64,000 bases of DNA from Asparagopsis taxiformis (lineage: Eukaryota > Rhodophyta > Florideophyceae > Bonnemaisoniales > Bonnemaisoniaceae), in the NCBI GenBank assembly GCA_030407315.1, contig JALQPE010002950.1, forward strand, positions 1 to 64,000, in the 5' to 3' direction. The notes under the pieces are model-generated. The model was not told where the DNA came from. It did no database searches and was given only the letters and a program-made list of their open reading frames with translations. Positions within the stretch are counted from its first letter, which is position 1, and the number at the start of each line of letters is the position of its first letter. Below are positions 46,164-56,465 of this stretch, piece after piece. A program made the position numbers and the translations under genes.

Positions 46164-46439
46164 GGGGTGACTGCTTCTCCTACATCGCTCTCTTACTGGT
46201 GTTTCTACATGCTGCGTTGCTACACAATTTCGCACTCACATCTTTCTAGTTTCTCTCCTTTTCGTATCCATAGGTATAGCAGTAGAAAAGTGGATAGTTT
46301 GCACTCCAGGCCGCAGATGCCTTCCTGCAGTCATGTCACGATTGTTGTAGTCTAGTCTATAATATCTAGCGCTCTTGGAAGATGATGCACAGTCTATTGT
46401 CTCTGTCAATGCGTGTTTACTCAAATCTATCAAAGTAGC

Positions 46440-48930
46440 TCAGTTAGCTGGCCAATATTTTCTACCATAGTCAGCAAATATCTCCTCATCAGCTTCAACG
46501 TCTCTGGTCAGAACGACCTTGACAGCATGGGGATTCTTGATATTTGAAGCAAAGTCCGGTTTGTCTATGGCATCGCCTTGTCGAAACTCGGCTGACTGTG
46601 TTCGACTCACCTCGGTCGCTTTCTCCGTTCCGTCAATGACCCGACAATCATTGAGGTAGCTGGTACAATTATAGACCGCTGGAACGAGCCAGACCTTCCG
46701 AACAGGTGCACCCCTCCCTATGTACGTGGTTTCCAATTCCATGTTGTAGTCCTGGAACCTCTCTCCTGTGCACCCAAATCCTTCCGGGCCGTACATCACT
46801 GATCTCTGCGGTTCCGAGTCTCGAATCTTCGCATAGAAAATCGTCCCGTTGTACCAGCCAATGACCGTCCCCTTCTTCAGTTTCTTCGCCGCGAATACGC
46901 CAAACCCACCACCTCTTACCTCCGATTGCGAAACATAGACACCGTAGAATGCGGCATCAGCAGCCAGAATCGCGTCCGGGTCTATGCTCCAAAACGAGTG
47001 CATGTCCTCGGCCGGCCACTGGTCCATAGGCACCCCGCTCAATCTGTGAAGCATAGACCCGTCCTTCTTCATTGACGCAACGAACACAAGCAGATGGTTC
47101 GGCAATGCTGTCACAGCAGGTAAACCTTCTGGTGCATCTGAGATGTGCTTCTGACGAAGCCTTGGAGCTTTTCCTGTGACCGGTACCGACTCGTCCCCAA
47201 GAATACTCTCCACCTCACGCTGCAAGATCCCCCCATATCGCCCGGCTTTCACCTCACTGACGAAAGCATGCAGTATCCACTCCTGCGATGCATCGTGGCA
47301 CCTTTTTTCCTTCTCACACCCAATGAACCGACGATACGTACCATCCCTCAACGTCATACACGCTATGGCTGTGCTGTATGTTCCCGAGAAGAAATCCATC
47401 ACGATATCGTTCTGCTTCGTTTCGTTGCTCTCGGGTTCGCAATAACCAAGCCTTCAGCCTCCTCTGACCATCCAGGGCATGAGACGTGTTCAACTTGGCT
47501 CGCATGAACGAGTTCAAGCCGAATTTGTCAGGAGTGTCGAAAAGCAAGGCTCGAAGTCTCTGCATCAGCTGACCACGCTCGTCGAACACATTCACCTCAG
47601 TGACACATTGGCGTATCGACAGCAGGAAGGCGCTTGTCAATGATCGCAGCCTTGCATCCACACCCACTGGAAGGTCGGCACAGAACCCGTTTTCACTGTC
47701 TACAGTTTTCGGGACAATGGTCAGGTTTTTCCGATGCTCCTCGACCGCGCAGCCATCAGACCGATTCGGGAGTGACCTGAAGCAAAGGCTCGCAGGATCG
47801 AATACCATGAACGGCCAGCACATCGATTCAACATCCTCATACCCCAACACTCTTGCCCCGGTATCCCACGCAGCTAACACACGGTCGACAACAAATCCAA
47901 GCTGGTTGGCTTGCGCACTAGATGTTGCAATTCCAACCATTCCACCACCACCAATGGCCCCGGATGTGGCTCTGGCCCGCCTAGATGGCACACTGCCCAT
48001 CTCCTTACTGCGAATAGCCAAGATACACTGGCACATCATAACCATCAGCCTCCTGAACCGCTTCTGGCTAGCCTGCAAAGAATCTTGCATGTCGGATGTA
48101 GCGCCGTCCAGAAAGTACCTGCTCGAAAGCAGTTCGCGGTTCAGTGGAGAGGACAATTCTCCGCGGGGTGTCTTGCCAAACATTTCGACGGCACGAGAAC
48201 TAGTCACCCCCACCTGTTTCGGAAACTCAACCATCCTCGGAGAATCACCCATCTCTGCATTGAGTCCCCATGCATGACAAAACATTTGCCACAGACGCAA
48301 ATCAATCGAACTCGAATCTTCTGCTCGGTGATACGGCCGAAGCACAGCCAGGATAGACATGCATGAGCTGTACTGCGGTTTACCACTCAGGCTTGAAGCA
48401 ATTTGGCCGCTTGGATCGCAGGATTTGATCCAGCCCAACACATCAGCCATCCTCACAGACGAAATGTGAGCGTACTTGTCCTTTCCGTTTTGGACCCAGT
48501 ACTCGTCTCTGAGATCAACGGCGATCATCAGATACTCAACAAACATCATGCGCCTTTGCAGGCCTGCAATGTCGTTGGATGTCGTCGCTCTCACACGGTC
48601 CAGCACAACAGCAGTACTGCTGTTGGTGTCCGCCACGATAGACTCTTCTCGCATAGGAATCGTAACGCCAGGAGGAAAGACGCCCTTCTCCATTCCACGT
48701 ACAATTGCCATGCAGCGGTGCGCTCCATCCAATATCTCCAGAACGCCTTCTCGAAACCTGCCAGTCACGGGATGAGCTGTGTCATAACCGCTGTTGCGAA
48801 TGCTCTCCATGAGCGCTTCCACATGACTTGCATCAACATCGCGAATCGATACGAATTTGCTGACTTGATTGGGGTCGATGAACACCCATCCGTCGTGCTT
48901 TTCACCGTGATTGTGGACCGTTCCTTCCAT
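46440..48930 (-). pseudogene. C ParB-SET remnant; methyltransferase core deleted
   Basis: The preferred start is ATG 48930, since the longer reading begins at a TTG. The first frame (to 47314) encodes the ParB-like domain (FIDPNQVSKFVSIRDVDASHV, LDGAHR) and the conserved central region ending in DGQRRLKAWLLRTRE. The next conserved block, DIVMDFFSGTYSTAIACM, is in another frame starting at about 47420. In the D homologue these two blocks are about 320 residues apart and enclose the DPPF motif, so a deletion near 47425-47440 removed the catalytic loop and shifted frame. The downstream frame (46440-47402, 320 residues) keeps motif I and an apparently complete SET domain with GFGVFA, WYNG, YLND and FADYG. 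If anything is made, it would be a separate ParB protein and a SET protein without methyltransferase activity. Confidence 0.8.
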
Positions 48931-49443
48931 GGCGAACAAAGGTAGAGTTTTTAAGAAAGGGATAGTTGGTTGCTGTTTGACCAGGGTGGCGCAAAGCAGA
49001 AGTTGGTTGTTTAAAACAAAGTGTCAGCGAGTGGTAGCACTTCGGTGGCTGTTTCCTTTCCACCCCTGTCCGAACCTTTACAAGATAACTACATCGACTG
49101 TTAGCTCAATAATCAATGTAATACTAAAGTAATACTCAAAATATTTTTCCATGCAATTTATTGGGCCCCGTAACATCTCTAAACGTATCTTTGTAGTCCA
49201 ATCGTGTGCATCCGACATTCACTTCTAGAACGATTATTCACATCAAATTTTATGCTGCAATCAGTTCATGGCAGACATCATCCACACTGACGTGTCAATT
49301 TTGTCAATTGTCCATTCTATTTCTACACCACCTAAACATCTCTTCTCGACCTTTCCAATCCTCCTAGTATATACTACTCTTTAGCAGAAGGTAACGGTTA
49401 GGCTTTCACTAATACAACAATTCTATCCCATAGCTATCCCAAC
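48931..49443. other. Divergent promoter region of C
   Basis: A 513-bp gap between the methyltransferase-SET remnant (-) and protein X (+). It contains a tatatacta motif near 49370, about 75 bp before the X start, which may be a core promoter. No ORF of interest. Confidence 0.35.
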
Positions 49444-50805
49444 ATGCTTCCTCTCGCTCCAAACGACGTTATAGAAGTTCAATGGGAACTTCGGCCGTTT
49501 GGGAGGAAACGAAAAATTGTGTGGTGGTCTGCAATCGTCAAGGAAATTACTCAGGTCAAGACTGAAACAGACCCATTCCTCCATGCATTGCTCGAATACA
49601 AAGCTGAATATGGTTTCGACTCTACCCTTTCTCAAGTCAAGATTTCAGATCGTAATGAGCTCGTCGACAAGGATTCCGGAAGGGTTCTCCCGTGGCGAAG
49701 TGGTGAGCTTCGCAGTATGGACTCACCTGCATCCCCAGCAGAGAGAGACCCGGACTACGGCATTGACCACACTCCCAACCGCCACCGCGGCATCCTTCAA
49801 GATTGCACTGCGGATCAAATGAAGAAGACCATAGCAGAAATGCTGGCAAGATTGGAAAAGCTGGAGTCAGCTGCCAAACATCCTCTTCCCCCTCCATTCG
49901 ATTCCAACAGCTCCATGACCTCCTCTGCTCTGACTGTATGTAGCATTCTGTTTCAGAAGCTTGGTGTGTACACGTACAAGCCCCTCTCCCTCCGGATGAC
50001 AAAATCCGAGCACTCCAGGGGAATGCGACAAACATCGCAAGAAGAAATCAGAGTACAGGCTGACTGCTCCCTTGCTCAATTCCGCACTATTGCCATTCAA
50101 TGCAAGGCGAAAGAGAATCGTGACGTTCTCTTCCAGCCGTCCTTTGAGGACATCACCTTTCCCTCTGGAAATGAGTCGGATCTTTCCATCATTTTCCCCA
50201 CCTTTCAGGCACTATGTAACTCCATAGGTACCTCGCAACACGGGTTCCAGAAAATATTGGTGAAGAGCAGGGCGGAACGCGATGGAGGCAGCTCATCGAT
50301 TGTCCGAATTTTAGGAAATCTAGTCGACGTTGATTGCTCTCATGATGCTCCTTCTTCCGCATTTCTCGTCGGCTCATCTGCTTACGTCCTGTCCAGCCCA
50401 GACCAACGTATGACAGTTCTTTGAAGAGACTCCTACGAGTTTGACCATGTCAACAATACATTTTTACATCCCCTATGTCTTAGCCAACTATCACAGTCTA
50501 GCATCGTGGACTCTTTCCACCTACGTGATAAGGCTACTGTTACCTATGGAGCAACGTTTTCGTTACTGTGGAGACGTATTCAGCGCCGAGCTTGTTACAG
50601 CACTTTCCAGCCTCTATCAACCACAGAGACGTTTGGTACACTACATCTACGCTTACCTTGCTGTATTTTCAGTGGTACTACTACATGCCAGGAGCTTGAA
50701 GACATTGGCTATGAGGCTATCTCTCGTCTTGGCTTCAATGCGGATTCAGACACTACCCACCCTCCCTCTCCTCCACCTGCCACCTGCAGTTCGGAGCAAA
50801 AATGA
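49444..50805 (+). pseudogene. Element protein X, C copy, with one in-frame TGA
   Basis: ATG 49444 opens a frame of 326 residues to a TGA at 50422-50424, then the same frame continues to 50805. The sequence after the stop (RDSYEFDHVN...LPCCIFSGTTTCQELEDIGYE) aligns with the C-terminus of the D copy, where the stop position reads Thr. The N-terminal block VIEVQWELRPFGRKRKIVWWSA matches the Tudor-like segment of D. Everything except the one codon looks coding. It is probably a recent nonsense mutation. Readthrough or a sequencing error cannot be excluded. Confidence 0.75.
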
Positions 50806-51080
50806 TAAATCACACCTATCCGTAGTTATCCTGTTCCTGGGTATTCCATTCTAGAGCTCCTGTGGCCATCAATTTCTAGTAAAGACGGATACCCTCGCCC
50901 CTTCCTACTTCGACTATTCCACTACCTGTCTCTGCGCTTTTCCTTCGACTTGACACTATCGTCTGACTGGTTTCCTGATGTCTCGCATCTATCTACTTCC
51001 ATCTATTACAAAATTCAACTCAACAGAAATTTTATTTCTTCATTCTTCGTCTACTACACCGAAACTGGTTTCATCCGATA

Positions 51081-52610
51081 CTACTCCCCTTCATTCTCGA
51101 TTTCATCATCGACGAATACCTTCAGATATTCTGCATCTCCTCCGTCCTCTTCCATAGACCTGAAGCTCTCCTCCAGCACTGATTCCCCCCCCCCATCGTC
51201 TACATTCAGTTCTTCATATCTATCACGCGATATAGTCAAAACCTCCTCATTCATAAACCGACTACTCACCCGCTCCCCGGGAAGAAGCAGTTTCACTGCT
51301 TCATTGATTTCCCGGATTTGCGCTCCTTCCACCTCTGTTCCACTTTGAAATTTCAAAATCGTTCGGAACCCGTATGCAAGTATGTAGATGAATTGCAAGG
51401 AGTATTCTGAACGTCGCAGGAACATGTTCTTATCAGAACATTGCGTGTAGGCGACTGCAAAGTTCAGTGCAACCTCTACTAAATTGATCCTCCTAGTCAA
51501 AAACCTCTTGTCCGGTTCTCCAATTATTTGAACTTCGTACTCGACTTTGAATAGCATTTCTTTTCGCAACGCAATGAAGTCGCGAAGAATCTTCATATTC
51601 TTGTCATCCATTGCTGCACGCTCCGCTGCATTCATTTTCCTCTGCGCCGAGTACAGACTTGGAACTGACTCAATGTCCAGCCCACCGTCGTGCAAATGAT
51701 GCTCCATTCGGACTGAACCTTGAAACCCACTGTATAGAACGAATCCAAGATCTCGGATGAACCGGTTTCGCACATGATCTCTGGACTTGTTCATAAACCC
51801 GGTCACTGCCGTCAGTGCCGATTTCGTCACAGTGATGCCTACCTCCTTTCTGTGCAACGGCCCATTGTCACCAACCTTTCTTCGCTTCTGCTTTCGAGCG
51901 GCCCCATCACTTCCCTCGGACGTCCCATGCATTCCATCCATGCGAGCAGAGTCCGTTCCGCGAATTGTCTCCTCAATGGTCCCGGTAGTCACATACCCCC
52001 GCGCCCTCCACCGTTCGATACCTTCCGACGTTCCATTGGAGCTGGAACGGTCTCCTCCCTGTCTGAAAGAATTGTTTTCACAAGTATTCTTGATTAAAGA
52101 GGTCACAACTAGGCAGCGCAATTCAATGTGGTTCCGACCGGCAAGCGTCCTATTGAACACATCCTTTCGCTCATTGCTCTGCCTGGCGAACATCAGCGTA
52201 TTGATTAGCTGCCATCCGTTGAAATGCCTATCCCTCTTATCCACCATTGCCTTCGTGTACGTTGGAACAACAGCACACAGCAAAGCACACACCATTTCGA
52301 ACGTGAACGATTTCTCCGCATCCTGCGCAATGCGGAGACGTTCCCTGTCCTTCTCGGAGGCGATCTTCTTCGGATTTCCTTGTCCCTGGCTCAGAAGCCC
52401 ATCGACGATGCTCTTGACCTCCTGCATATCGGTGTTTAGCATGGAGACAGTCTTGGCGACATTTCCGAGAGTCTCGCGTAATTGAATGGTGCTCTTCTCG
52501 ACGGCATCCATTTTATCACTCAGGGCTTTCAGCTCTGCAGTGATGTTCGAAAAGCCCTCACGCGTTATTTCGGAAAATGCGGCGATGCTTACGGAGGTTT
52601 CGGGATTCAT
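51081..52610 (-). CDS. Element protein Y, C copy (coiled coil, unknown function)
   Basis: The true start is most likely ATG 52610 (MNPETSV), giving 509 residues. The longer frame begins at a GTG. Residues about 15-75 are heptad-like (ITREGFSNITAELKALSDKM), a likely coiled coil. A conserved core follows: DRERLRIAQDAEKSF, FARQSN-x2-KDVF and HIELRCLVVTSLIK. A basic KQKRRK patch and a second conserved part with RRINLVEVALNFAVAY lie downstream, then an acidic tail of Glu and Asp. The D copy (54037-55560) has the same length and blocks. I recognise no known domain. Its conserved place beside the right end, on the opposite strand to X, suggests a structural or DNA-end role, or an accessory of the transposase. 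This is inference. Confidence 0.75.
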   Translation of the reverse strand: MNPETSVSIAAFSEITREGFSNITAELKALSDKMDAVEKSTIQLRETLGNVAKTVSMLNTDMQEVKSIVDGLLSQGQGNPKKIASEKDRERLRIAQDAEKSFTFEMVCALLCAVVPTYTKAMVDKRDRHFNGWQLINTLMFARQSNERKDVFNRTLAGRNHIELRCLVVTSLIKNTCENNSFRQGGDRSSSNGTSEGIERWRARGYVTTGTIEETIRGTDSARMDGMHGTSEGSDGAARKQKRRKVGDNGPLHRKEVGITVTKSALTAVTGFMNKSRDHVRNRFIRDLGFVLYSGFQGSVRMEHHLHDGGLDIESVPSLYSAQRKMNAAERAAMDDKNMKILRDFIALRKEMLFKVEYEVQIIGEPDKRFLTRRINLVEVALNFAVAYTQCSDKNMFLRRSEYSLQFIYILAYGFRTILKFQSGTEVEGAQIREINEAVKLLLPGERVSSRFMNEEVLTISRDRYEELNVDDGGGESVLEESFRSMEEDGGDAEYLKVFVDDEIENEGE

Positions 52611-52977
52611 GTTGAACTTGCAATTGAAGTCTGCTAAAAGGAGAAGTGGAGAAGTGCTTTGAAGGAAGGATGTCACGCTTAGTACAGCAGTGTTGTAGCA
52701 AATATCATTCCAGTGGATGCATCCATCCTGTTCTACTCTACATAATAATAATGCTTCCCAGTGCTCCGTAACGGTTATTTTTCATAATTTAGTGGTGGAT
52801 GGTGCGTATTCTTTCCTTTGCCACCACCCACGTCCTGTGCATACCACACCTCGCTACCAGACTGACGTCTCCTACTCGACACTTTCAATGCAAAGATAGA
52901 TAGGTATAATTTGAAATGCTAAACTCAACATAATATAGCTACTCTGTACATTCTCTCCTTACGGTGAGACAAACGAG
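52611..52977. other. Upstream region of C protein Y
   Basis: Non-coding between the start of Y (-) and the region shared with the right end of element A. No clear promoter motif seen. Confidence 0.4.
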
Positions 52978-53522
52978 ATATGTTCAATCTTCCCAATCTT
53001 TCATTCTACGTCCTATTCAACATCTAGCTTCCCTGCACCCAACTATCTGTAAAGCACCATCACAATTACTATAGTCGTATACCACACACCATTCCAATAT
53101 TTACCTTCACACCAACACTATGCTCCATATTTCCTCTCAAGTCCACTCCACCAGACAGTGTTGTGAACCAATGTACGGTACTACCCGCAGACAATACAAT
53201 TTGCTATCTACACTACTGTCTACAGATTTCCCCAGACAGTGCAGTAATACAATACAATGCACTGCCTCAGACAGTAAAATGTACTGTCTGCACATACTGT
53301 CTGGCGGCAACACTTCCGGAAAGTAAAATTTACTGTTCTGGACAGTAAATTTTATTGTTTTTGGTAATGTCCAGATTTCGTGCCAGTTTACTGCTGCAGC
53401 AGTATTCTGAAATTTCCAGACAGTAAATTTTACTGTCTCCGCGCACTGTCTTGGCCAGACAGTAATTTTTACTGTCTCAGACAGTAAATTTACTGTCTTT
53501 TTCCATTCCCAACACCGTAGTG
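52978..53522 (-). repeat. Right terminal and subterminal array of element C
   Basis: From the start of similarity with A (52978) to the TAGTG end at 53522. The array from about 53155 is rich in ACAGTAAATTTTACTGT-like inverted motifs. The sequence next to the terminus, tttttccattcccaacacc, differs slightly from the A right end. Confidence 0.85.
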
Positions 53523-53589
53523 TATCTTTCTGGCCTGTTCCTTCGTCCAGGGACTGTCTGCATTCTGTAACAATGATTGCCCTCCACTT

Positions 53590-53740
53590 GGCAAAATATC
53601 CCTGAAAATAATACCGGGTATTATTCTTAGGTTTCGTCCAGGGATCGCCTGTAGTCGGTACGAATGATTGCCCTCCACTTGGCAAAATATTCCTCAAAAT
53701 AATACCCGGTATTATTTTCCGCACTACTCTGCCAGGTGGA
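53590..53740. repeat. D-type palindromes between X and Y of element D
   Basis: Cores lie at 53605-53625 (AAAATAATACC-g-GGTATTATT) and 53696-53718 (AAAATAATACC-c-GGTATTATTTT). Each is preceded by a direct repeat cctccacttggcaaaatat. They are absent from the corresponding X-Y gap of C. Confidence 0.8.
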
Positions 53741-53759
53741 GCTACGGCATTGGATGGGA

Positions 53760-54036
53760 CTGCACAGGCCCCGAAGCTACTAGAGGCGTGCTCAATGACA
53801 GGTAAAACTCTTAACCGTAGTAGACATGACGCTTTCTAGTCGCAGAGTGAGCTGAAAAATAAGAACGATAGCTATTGTTTCCAGTACACCATGTAGTACG
53901 TAGCATGCTAGGGTGCACCTTTTCCACTCATATCCTAGACAGTTTCATATCTAAAGGTTTCTATTTCTCCTCAGTCTGCCTCGTCGTAATTATTTTACTT
54001 CAAAGGTTATGAAACTTTACTTATCCGCTTCCATTA
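53760..54036. other. No gene seen
   Basis: This stretch lies between D palindromes and the end of protein Y. It probably includes the 3' UTR of Y. Confidence 0.35.
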
Positions 54037-55560
54037 TCAATCTTCCTCATCAAGGAAAACTTCAACGTAGCTTTCACTCCCATCTTCTTCATTTCCATGT
54101 CCGCTATCCTCCTCAAACGCGGTACTACGCTGTTCCAAGTGTTGTTCATCGAATTTTTCGTTAGTAATTGTCAGTACATCTTCGCAGAGATGCCTCTTAC
54201 AGATTCGGTCACTCGGCAACATCGCCTTTCCTATTTGTTTGAGCTCGTCTTGTACACTTTCTTCGAAGGTCTGACCTGATTGTACCTTGAAAATTCCTAG
54301 AATCCCGGAAGCGATTGCATAGACAAATCTGAGTGAATTGCAGGAACGTCGCAGGAAAACCATTCTACTCGTGCATTGAAGGAAAGAAATTGCAGTGTTC
54401 AGGGCTACCTCCAGGATATTGATTCTCCTTCGAATCATCCTTTTGGCCACACATCCCGATATCTGGACTTCGTACTGAATGATGACAACCATCTCTTTCC
54501 GCTCAGCGATGAATTGTACCAAGATCTCGGAATTCTTGTCATCCACAACTTTCCGTTCCTCAGGCCTTAGATTTCCGTTGGTCACACGGGTATCGGGGAT
54601 AACATCCATATCTCGAATGAGATCGTGAGTTGGAAACTCGAAAGTGATAGATGCGTCCGTTTCCAACACTAGAGCGAACCCCAGTTCGACAAGGAATCGA
54701 TGGTGCACCTGCTCTCTAGACTTGTTCAGGAAACCGAGCACCTTTGTCAGCGCAACTTTCGTAACAGCCAAAGATATTTCACGCTTGCTCAACTGTCCAC
54801 CATTTCCATCTGTTTTCCTCCGCTTCCTAGCCCCTCCGTCAATGCTTCCTGCAGGCTGGTTTCGGCCATCGCCAGTGGCACCATAAACAACTTCTTCGAT
54901 TATTTTGTCCGGAATGTACTTGTTCTCCTTCCAGACGTTGAACGCATTCGAATCGCGTCCAGAGCTCGAGCCTTCCACTGTACGGCCTGTACCCGACTTT
55001 TCCTTCTGAATGTTCCGCAGGAGAGACATCACCACTTGGAATCGAAGCTCGATGTTGTTCTTCCCGGTGTTGGATTGGAACACATCCCTCTTGTCATTGC
55101 TCTGCTTCGCAAACATCATTGCAGAGAGCAACCTGCAACTACGGAGGTCGTAGATTCCTTGGTTGGTGTAAATTGTCGCCCCAGCATCAATCTTGTCGAC
55201 CAGCAAAGGTACAACAGTTCTAAATACTGCACACAGAAAATTGTAAGAAAACGATAGTTCTGCTGACTGCGAGATGCGCAAACGGTCCCTGTCCTTGTCA
55301 GTCATCCCCTTCTTCGAATTGCCCTGACTCTGCAGTAATAAACCATCACAGATGTCTTTCACACCCTGTAATTCCGTTACTATAAACTCGACGCGACTCA
55401 TCAGCTTTTCGATTTGCTGGCGTTGGGACGTTCGATCATCGTCGATTTCATCCATCCTCTCCCCAATACGACGAACTTCCCCAGTCACTGTCCTGAATCC
55501 CTCTCGAATAATCCCTGCTAGGCAGTAATTTGGATTTTCCTCACGACGCTGAGATTCCAT
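54037..55560 (-). CDS. Element protein Y, D copy (coiled coil, unknown function)
   Basis: An intact 507-residue ORF from ATG 55560. The N-terminus is heptad-rich (IIREGFRTVTGEVRRIGERM). The conserved core DRDRLRISQSAELSF, FAKQSNDKRDVF and NIELRFQVVMSLL matches the C copy, as do KRRKTDG, FLNKSREQVHHRF and RRINILEVALNTAISFLQ. The C-terminus is acidic. Both Y copies have open frames, unlike most neighbours, which suggests function in both element families. No family recognised. Confidence 0.75.
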   Translation of the reverse strand: MESQRREENPNYCLAGIIREGFRTVTGEVRRIGERMDEIDDDRTSQRQQIEKLMSRVEFIVTELQGVKDICDGLLLQSQGNSKKGMTDKDRDRLRISQSAELSFSYNFLCAVFRTVVPLLVDKIDAGATIYTNQGIYDLRSCRLLSAMMFAKQSNDKRDVFQSNTGKNNIELRFQVVMSLLRNIQKEKSGTGRTVEGSSSGRDSNAFNVWKENKYIPDKIIEEVVYGATGDGRNQPAGSIDGGARKRRKTDGNGGQLSKREISLAVTKVALTKVLGFLNKSREQVHHRFLVELGFALVLETDASITFEFPTHDLIRDMDVIPDTRVTNGNLRPEERKVVDDKNSEILVQFIAERKEMVVIIQYEVQISGCVAKRMIRRRINILEVALNTAISFLQCTSRMVFLRRSCNSLRFVYAIASGILGIFKVQSGQTFEESVQDELKQIGKAMLPSDRICKRHLCEDVLTITNEKFDEQHLEQRSTAFEEDSGHGNEEDGSESYVEVFLDEED

Positions 55561-56252
55561 CTTCCGTCAAACTTCGCCTCTCGTTCCAATCGCAAAGTGT
55601 CACTCCAGACGATTTTCCTGCAACGAGAATGCTAGCAATAGTAACAAATAATGCCAACTACTCTACTCATATCCTCGGAAAACGACCGATTTTCTCCTAC
55701 CTTTTTTGTAACGGTCATTTCCATGTGACCATGCATCCTCTACACTTCTCACTACTAGTAGCTTCAGAATAGTTTCCTCTCTTCTCTACTTGAACTCACA
55801 TGCGAACACATTGTACAACCCTATCCTGGACAACTATTGCAACATTGAATCTCAGAAAATACCAATCACCAATTACTATCAAGGCAGTACTTGCAGGCAG
55901 TACAATTCACTGCCGGAGCCAGTATATTTTACTGCCTGATTCTAATGCCAGGTCATTTGCCAGGGCAGTACTGTACGGCAGTACATTCCATTGCAGAAAT
56001 CATCAAAAATCACTGCATTGCACTACTGCCCTGTGGTACCAGCAAAAATTACTAGAATTTGCTATCGTACAGTACTGAATTCTGCTACATACCGTACTGC
56101 CAGGAAATTTTGTATTTTACTGCCTGCGGCACTAGAACTGAAAAAATTAAAATAGTAATTTTACTGCCTCAGGCACTGCATTGCTCAGGCAGTGATTTTC
56201 ACTGCCTCAGGCAGTAAATTTACTACATTTTTTGATCTCAAACTCAGTAGTG
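55561..56252 (-). repeat. D right subterminal region
   Basis: Upstream sequence of Y followed by repeated GGCAGTA motifs in both orientations from about 55880, ending at the TAGTG terminus. Confidence 0.65.
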
Positions 56253-56465
56253 TTTCGTGGTTGACCCATATGCTGGACACCTGAGTGCAAACCTGAATGT
56301 CGAAATCAATGCCCCACAGTATGGGGGCATGGAGCGGCGCCATGCAGCCACTGCTGATAACGGTTTTGGCGTAATGGAGGATGGTTGAAATTAGTGCAGT
56401 AAATGTGACGTTGGCTAGAAGCCTTATCATGTAGTACATTATCAATAGAGTGCTGCGATTTAGAT

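Larger units (their letters stand above)
29654..53522. mobile_element. Element C: about 23.9-kb CACTA-like transposon, near-complete
   Basis: The left end begins CACTACGGTGTTGG and the right end terminates CAACACCGTAGTG. A TA lies immediately outside both ends (29652-29653 and 53523-53524), as expected for a 2-bp target duplication. Subterminal GACAGT arrays occupy about 29680-30260 and 53150-53500. The cargo is a transposase, two ParB-2OG genes, a ParB-methyltransferase-SET remnant, X and Y. It sits inside element D between D's X and Y genes. Transposase, oxygenase 1 and Y have open frames, so C is the youngest and most complete element here. Confidence 0.85.
53523..56252. mobile_element. 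Element D, right segment and terminus
   Basis: D continues after the C insertion with D-type palindromes, protein Y (-) and a subterminal region rich in GGCAGTA/TACTGCC motifs (about 55880-56220). It ends ...CAAACTCAGTAGTG at 56252. This resembles the C terminus in its last bases and in motif architecture but uses GGCAGT where C uses GACAGT. Confidence 0.65.
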
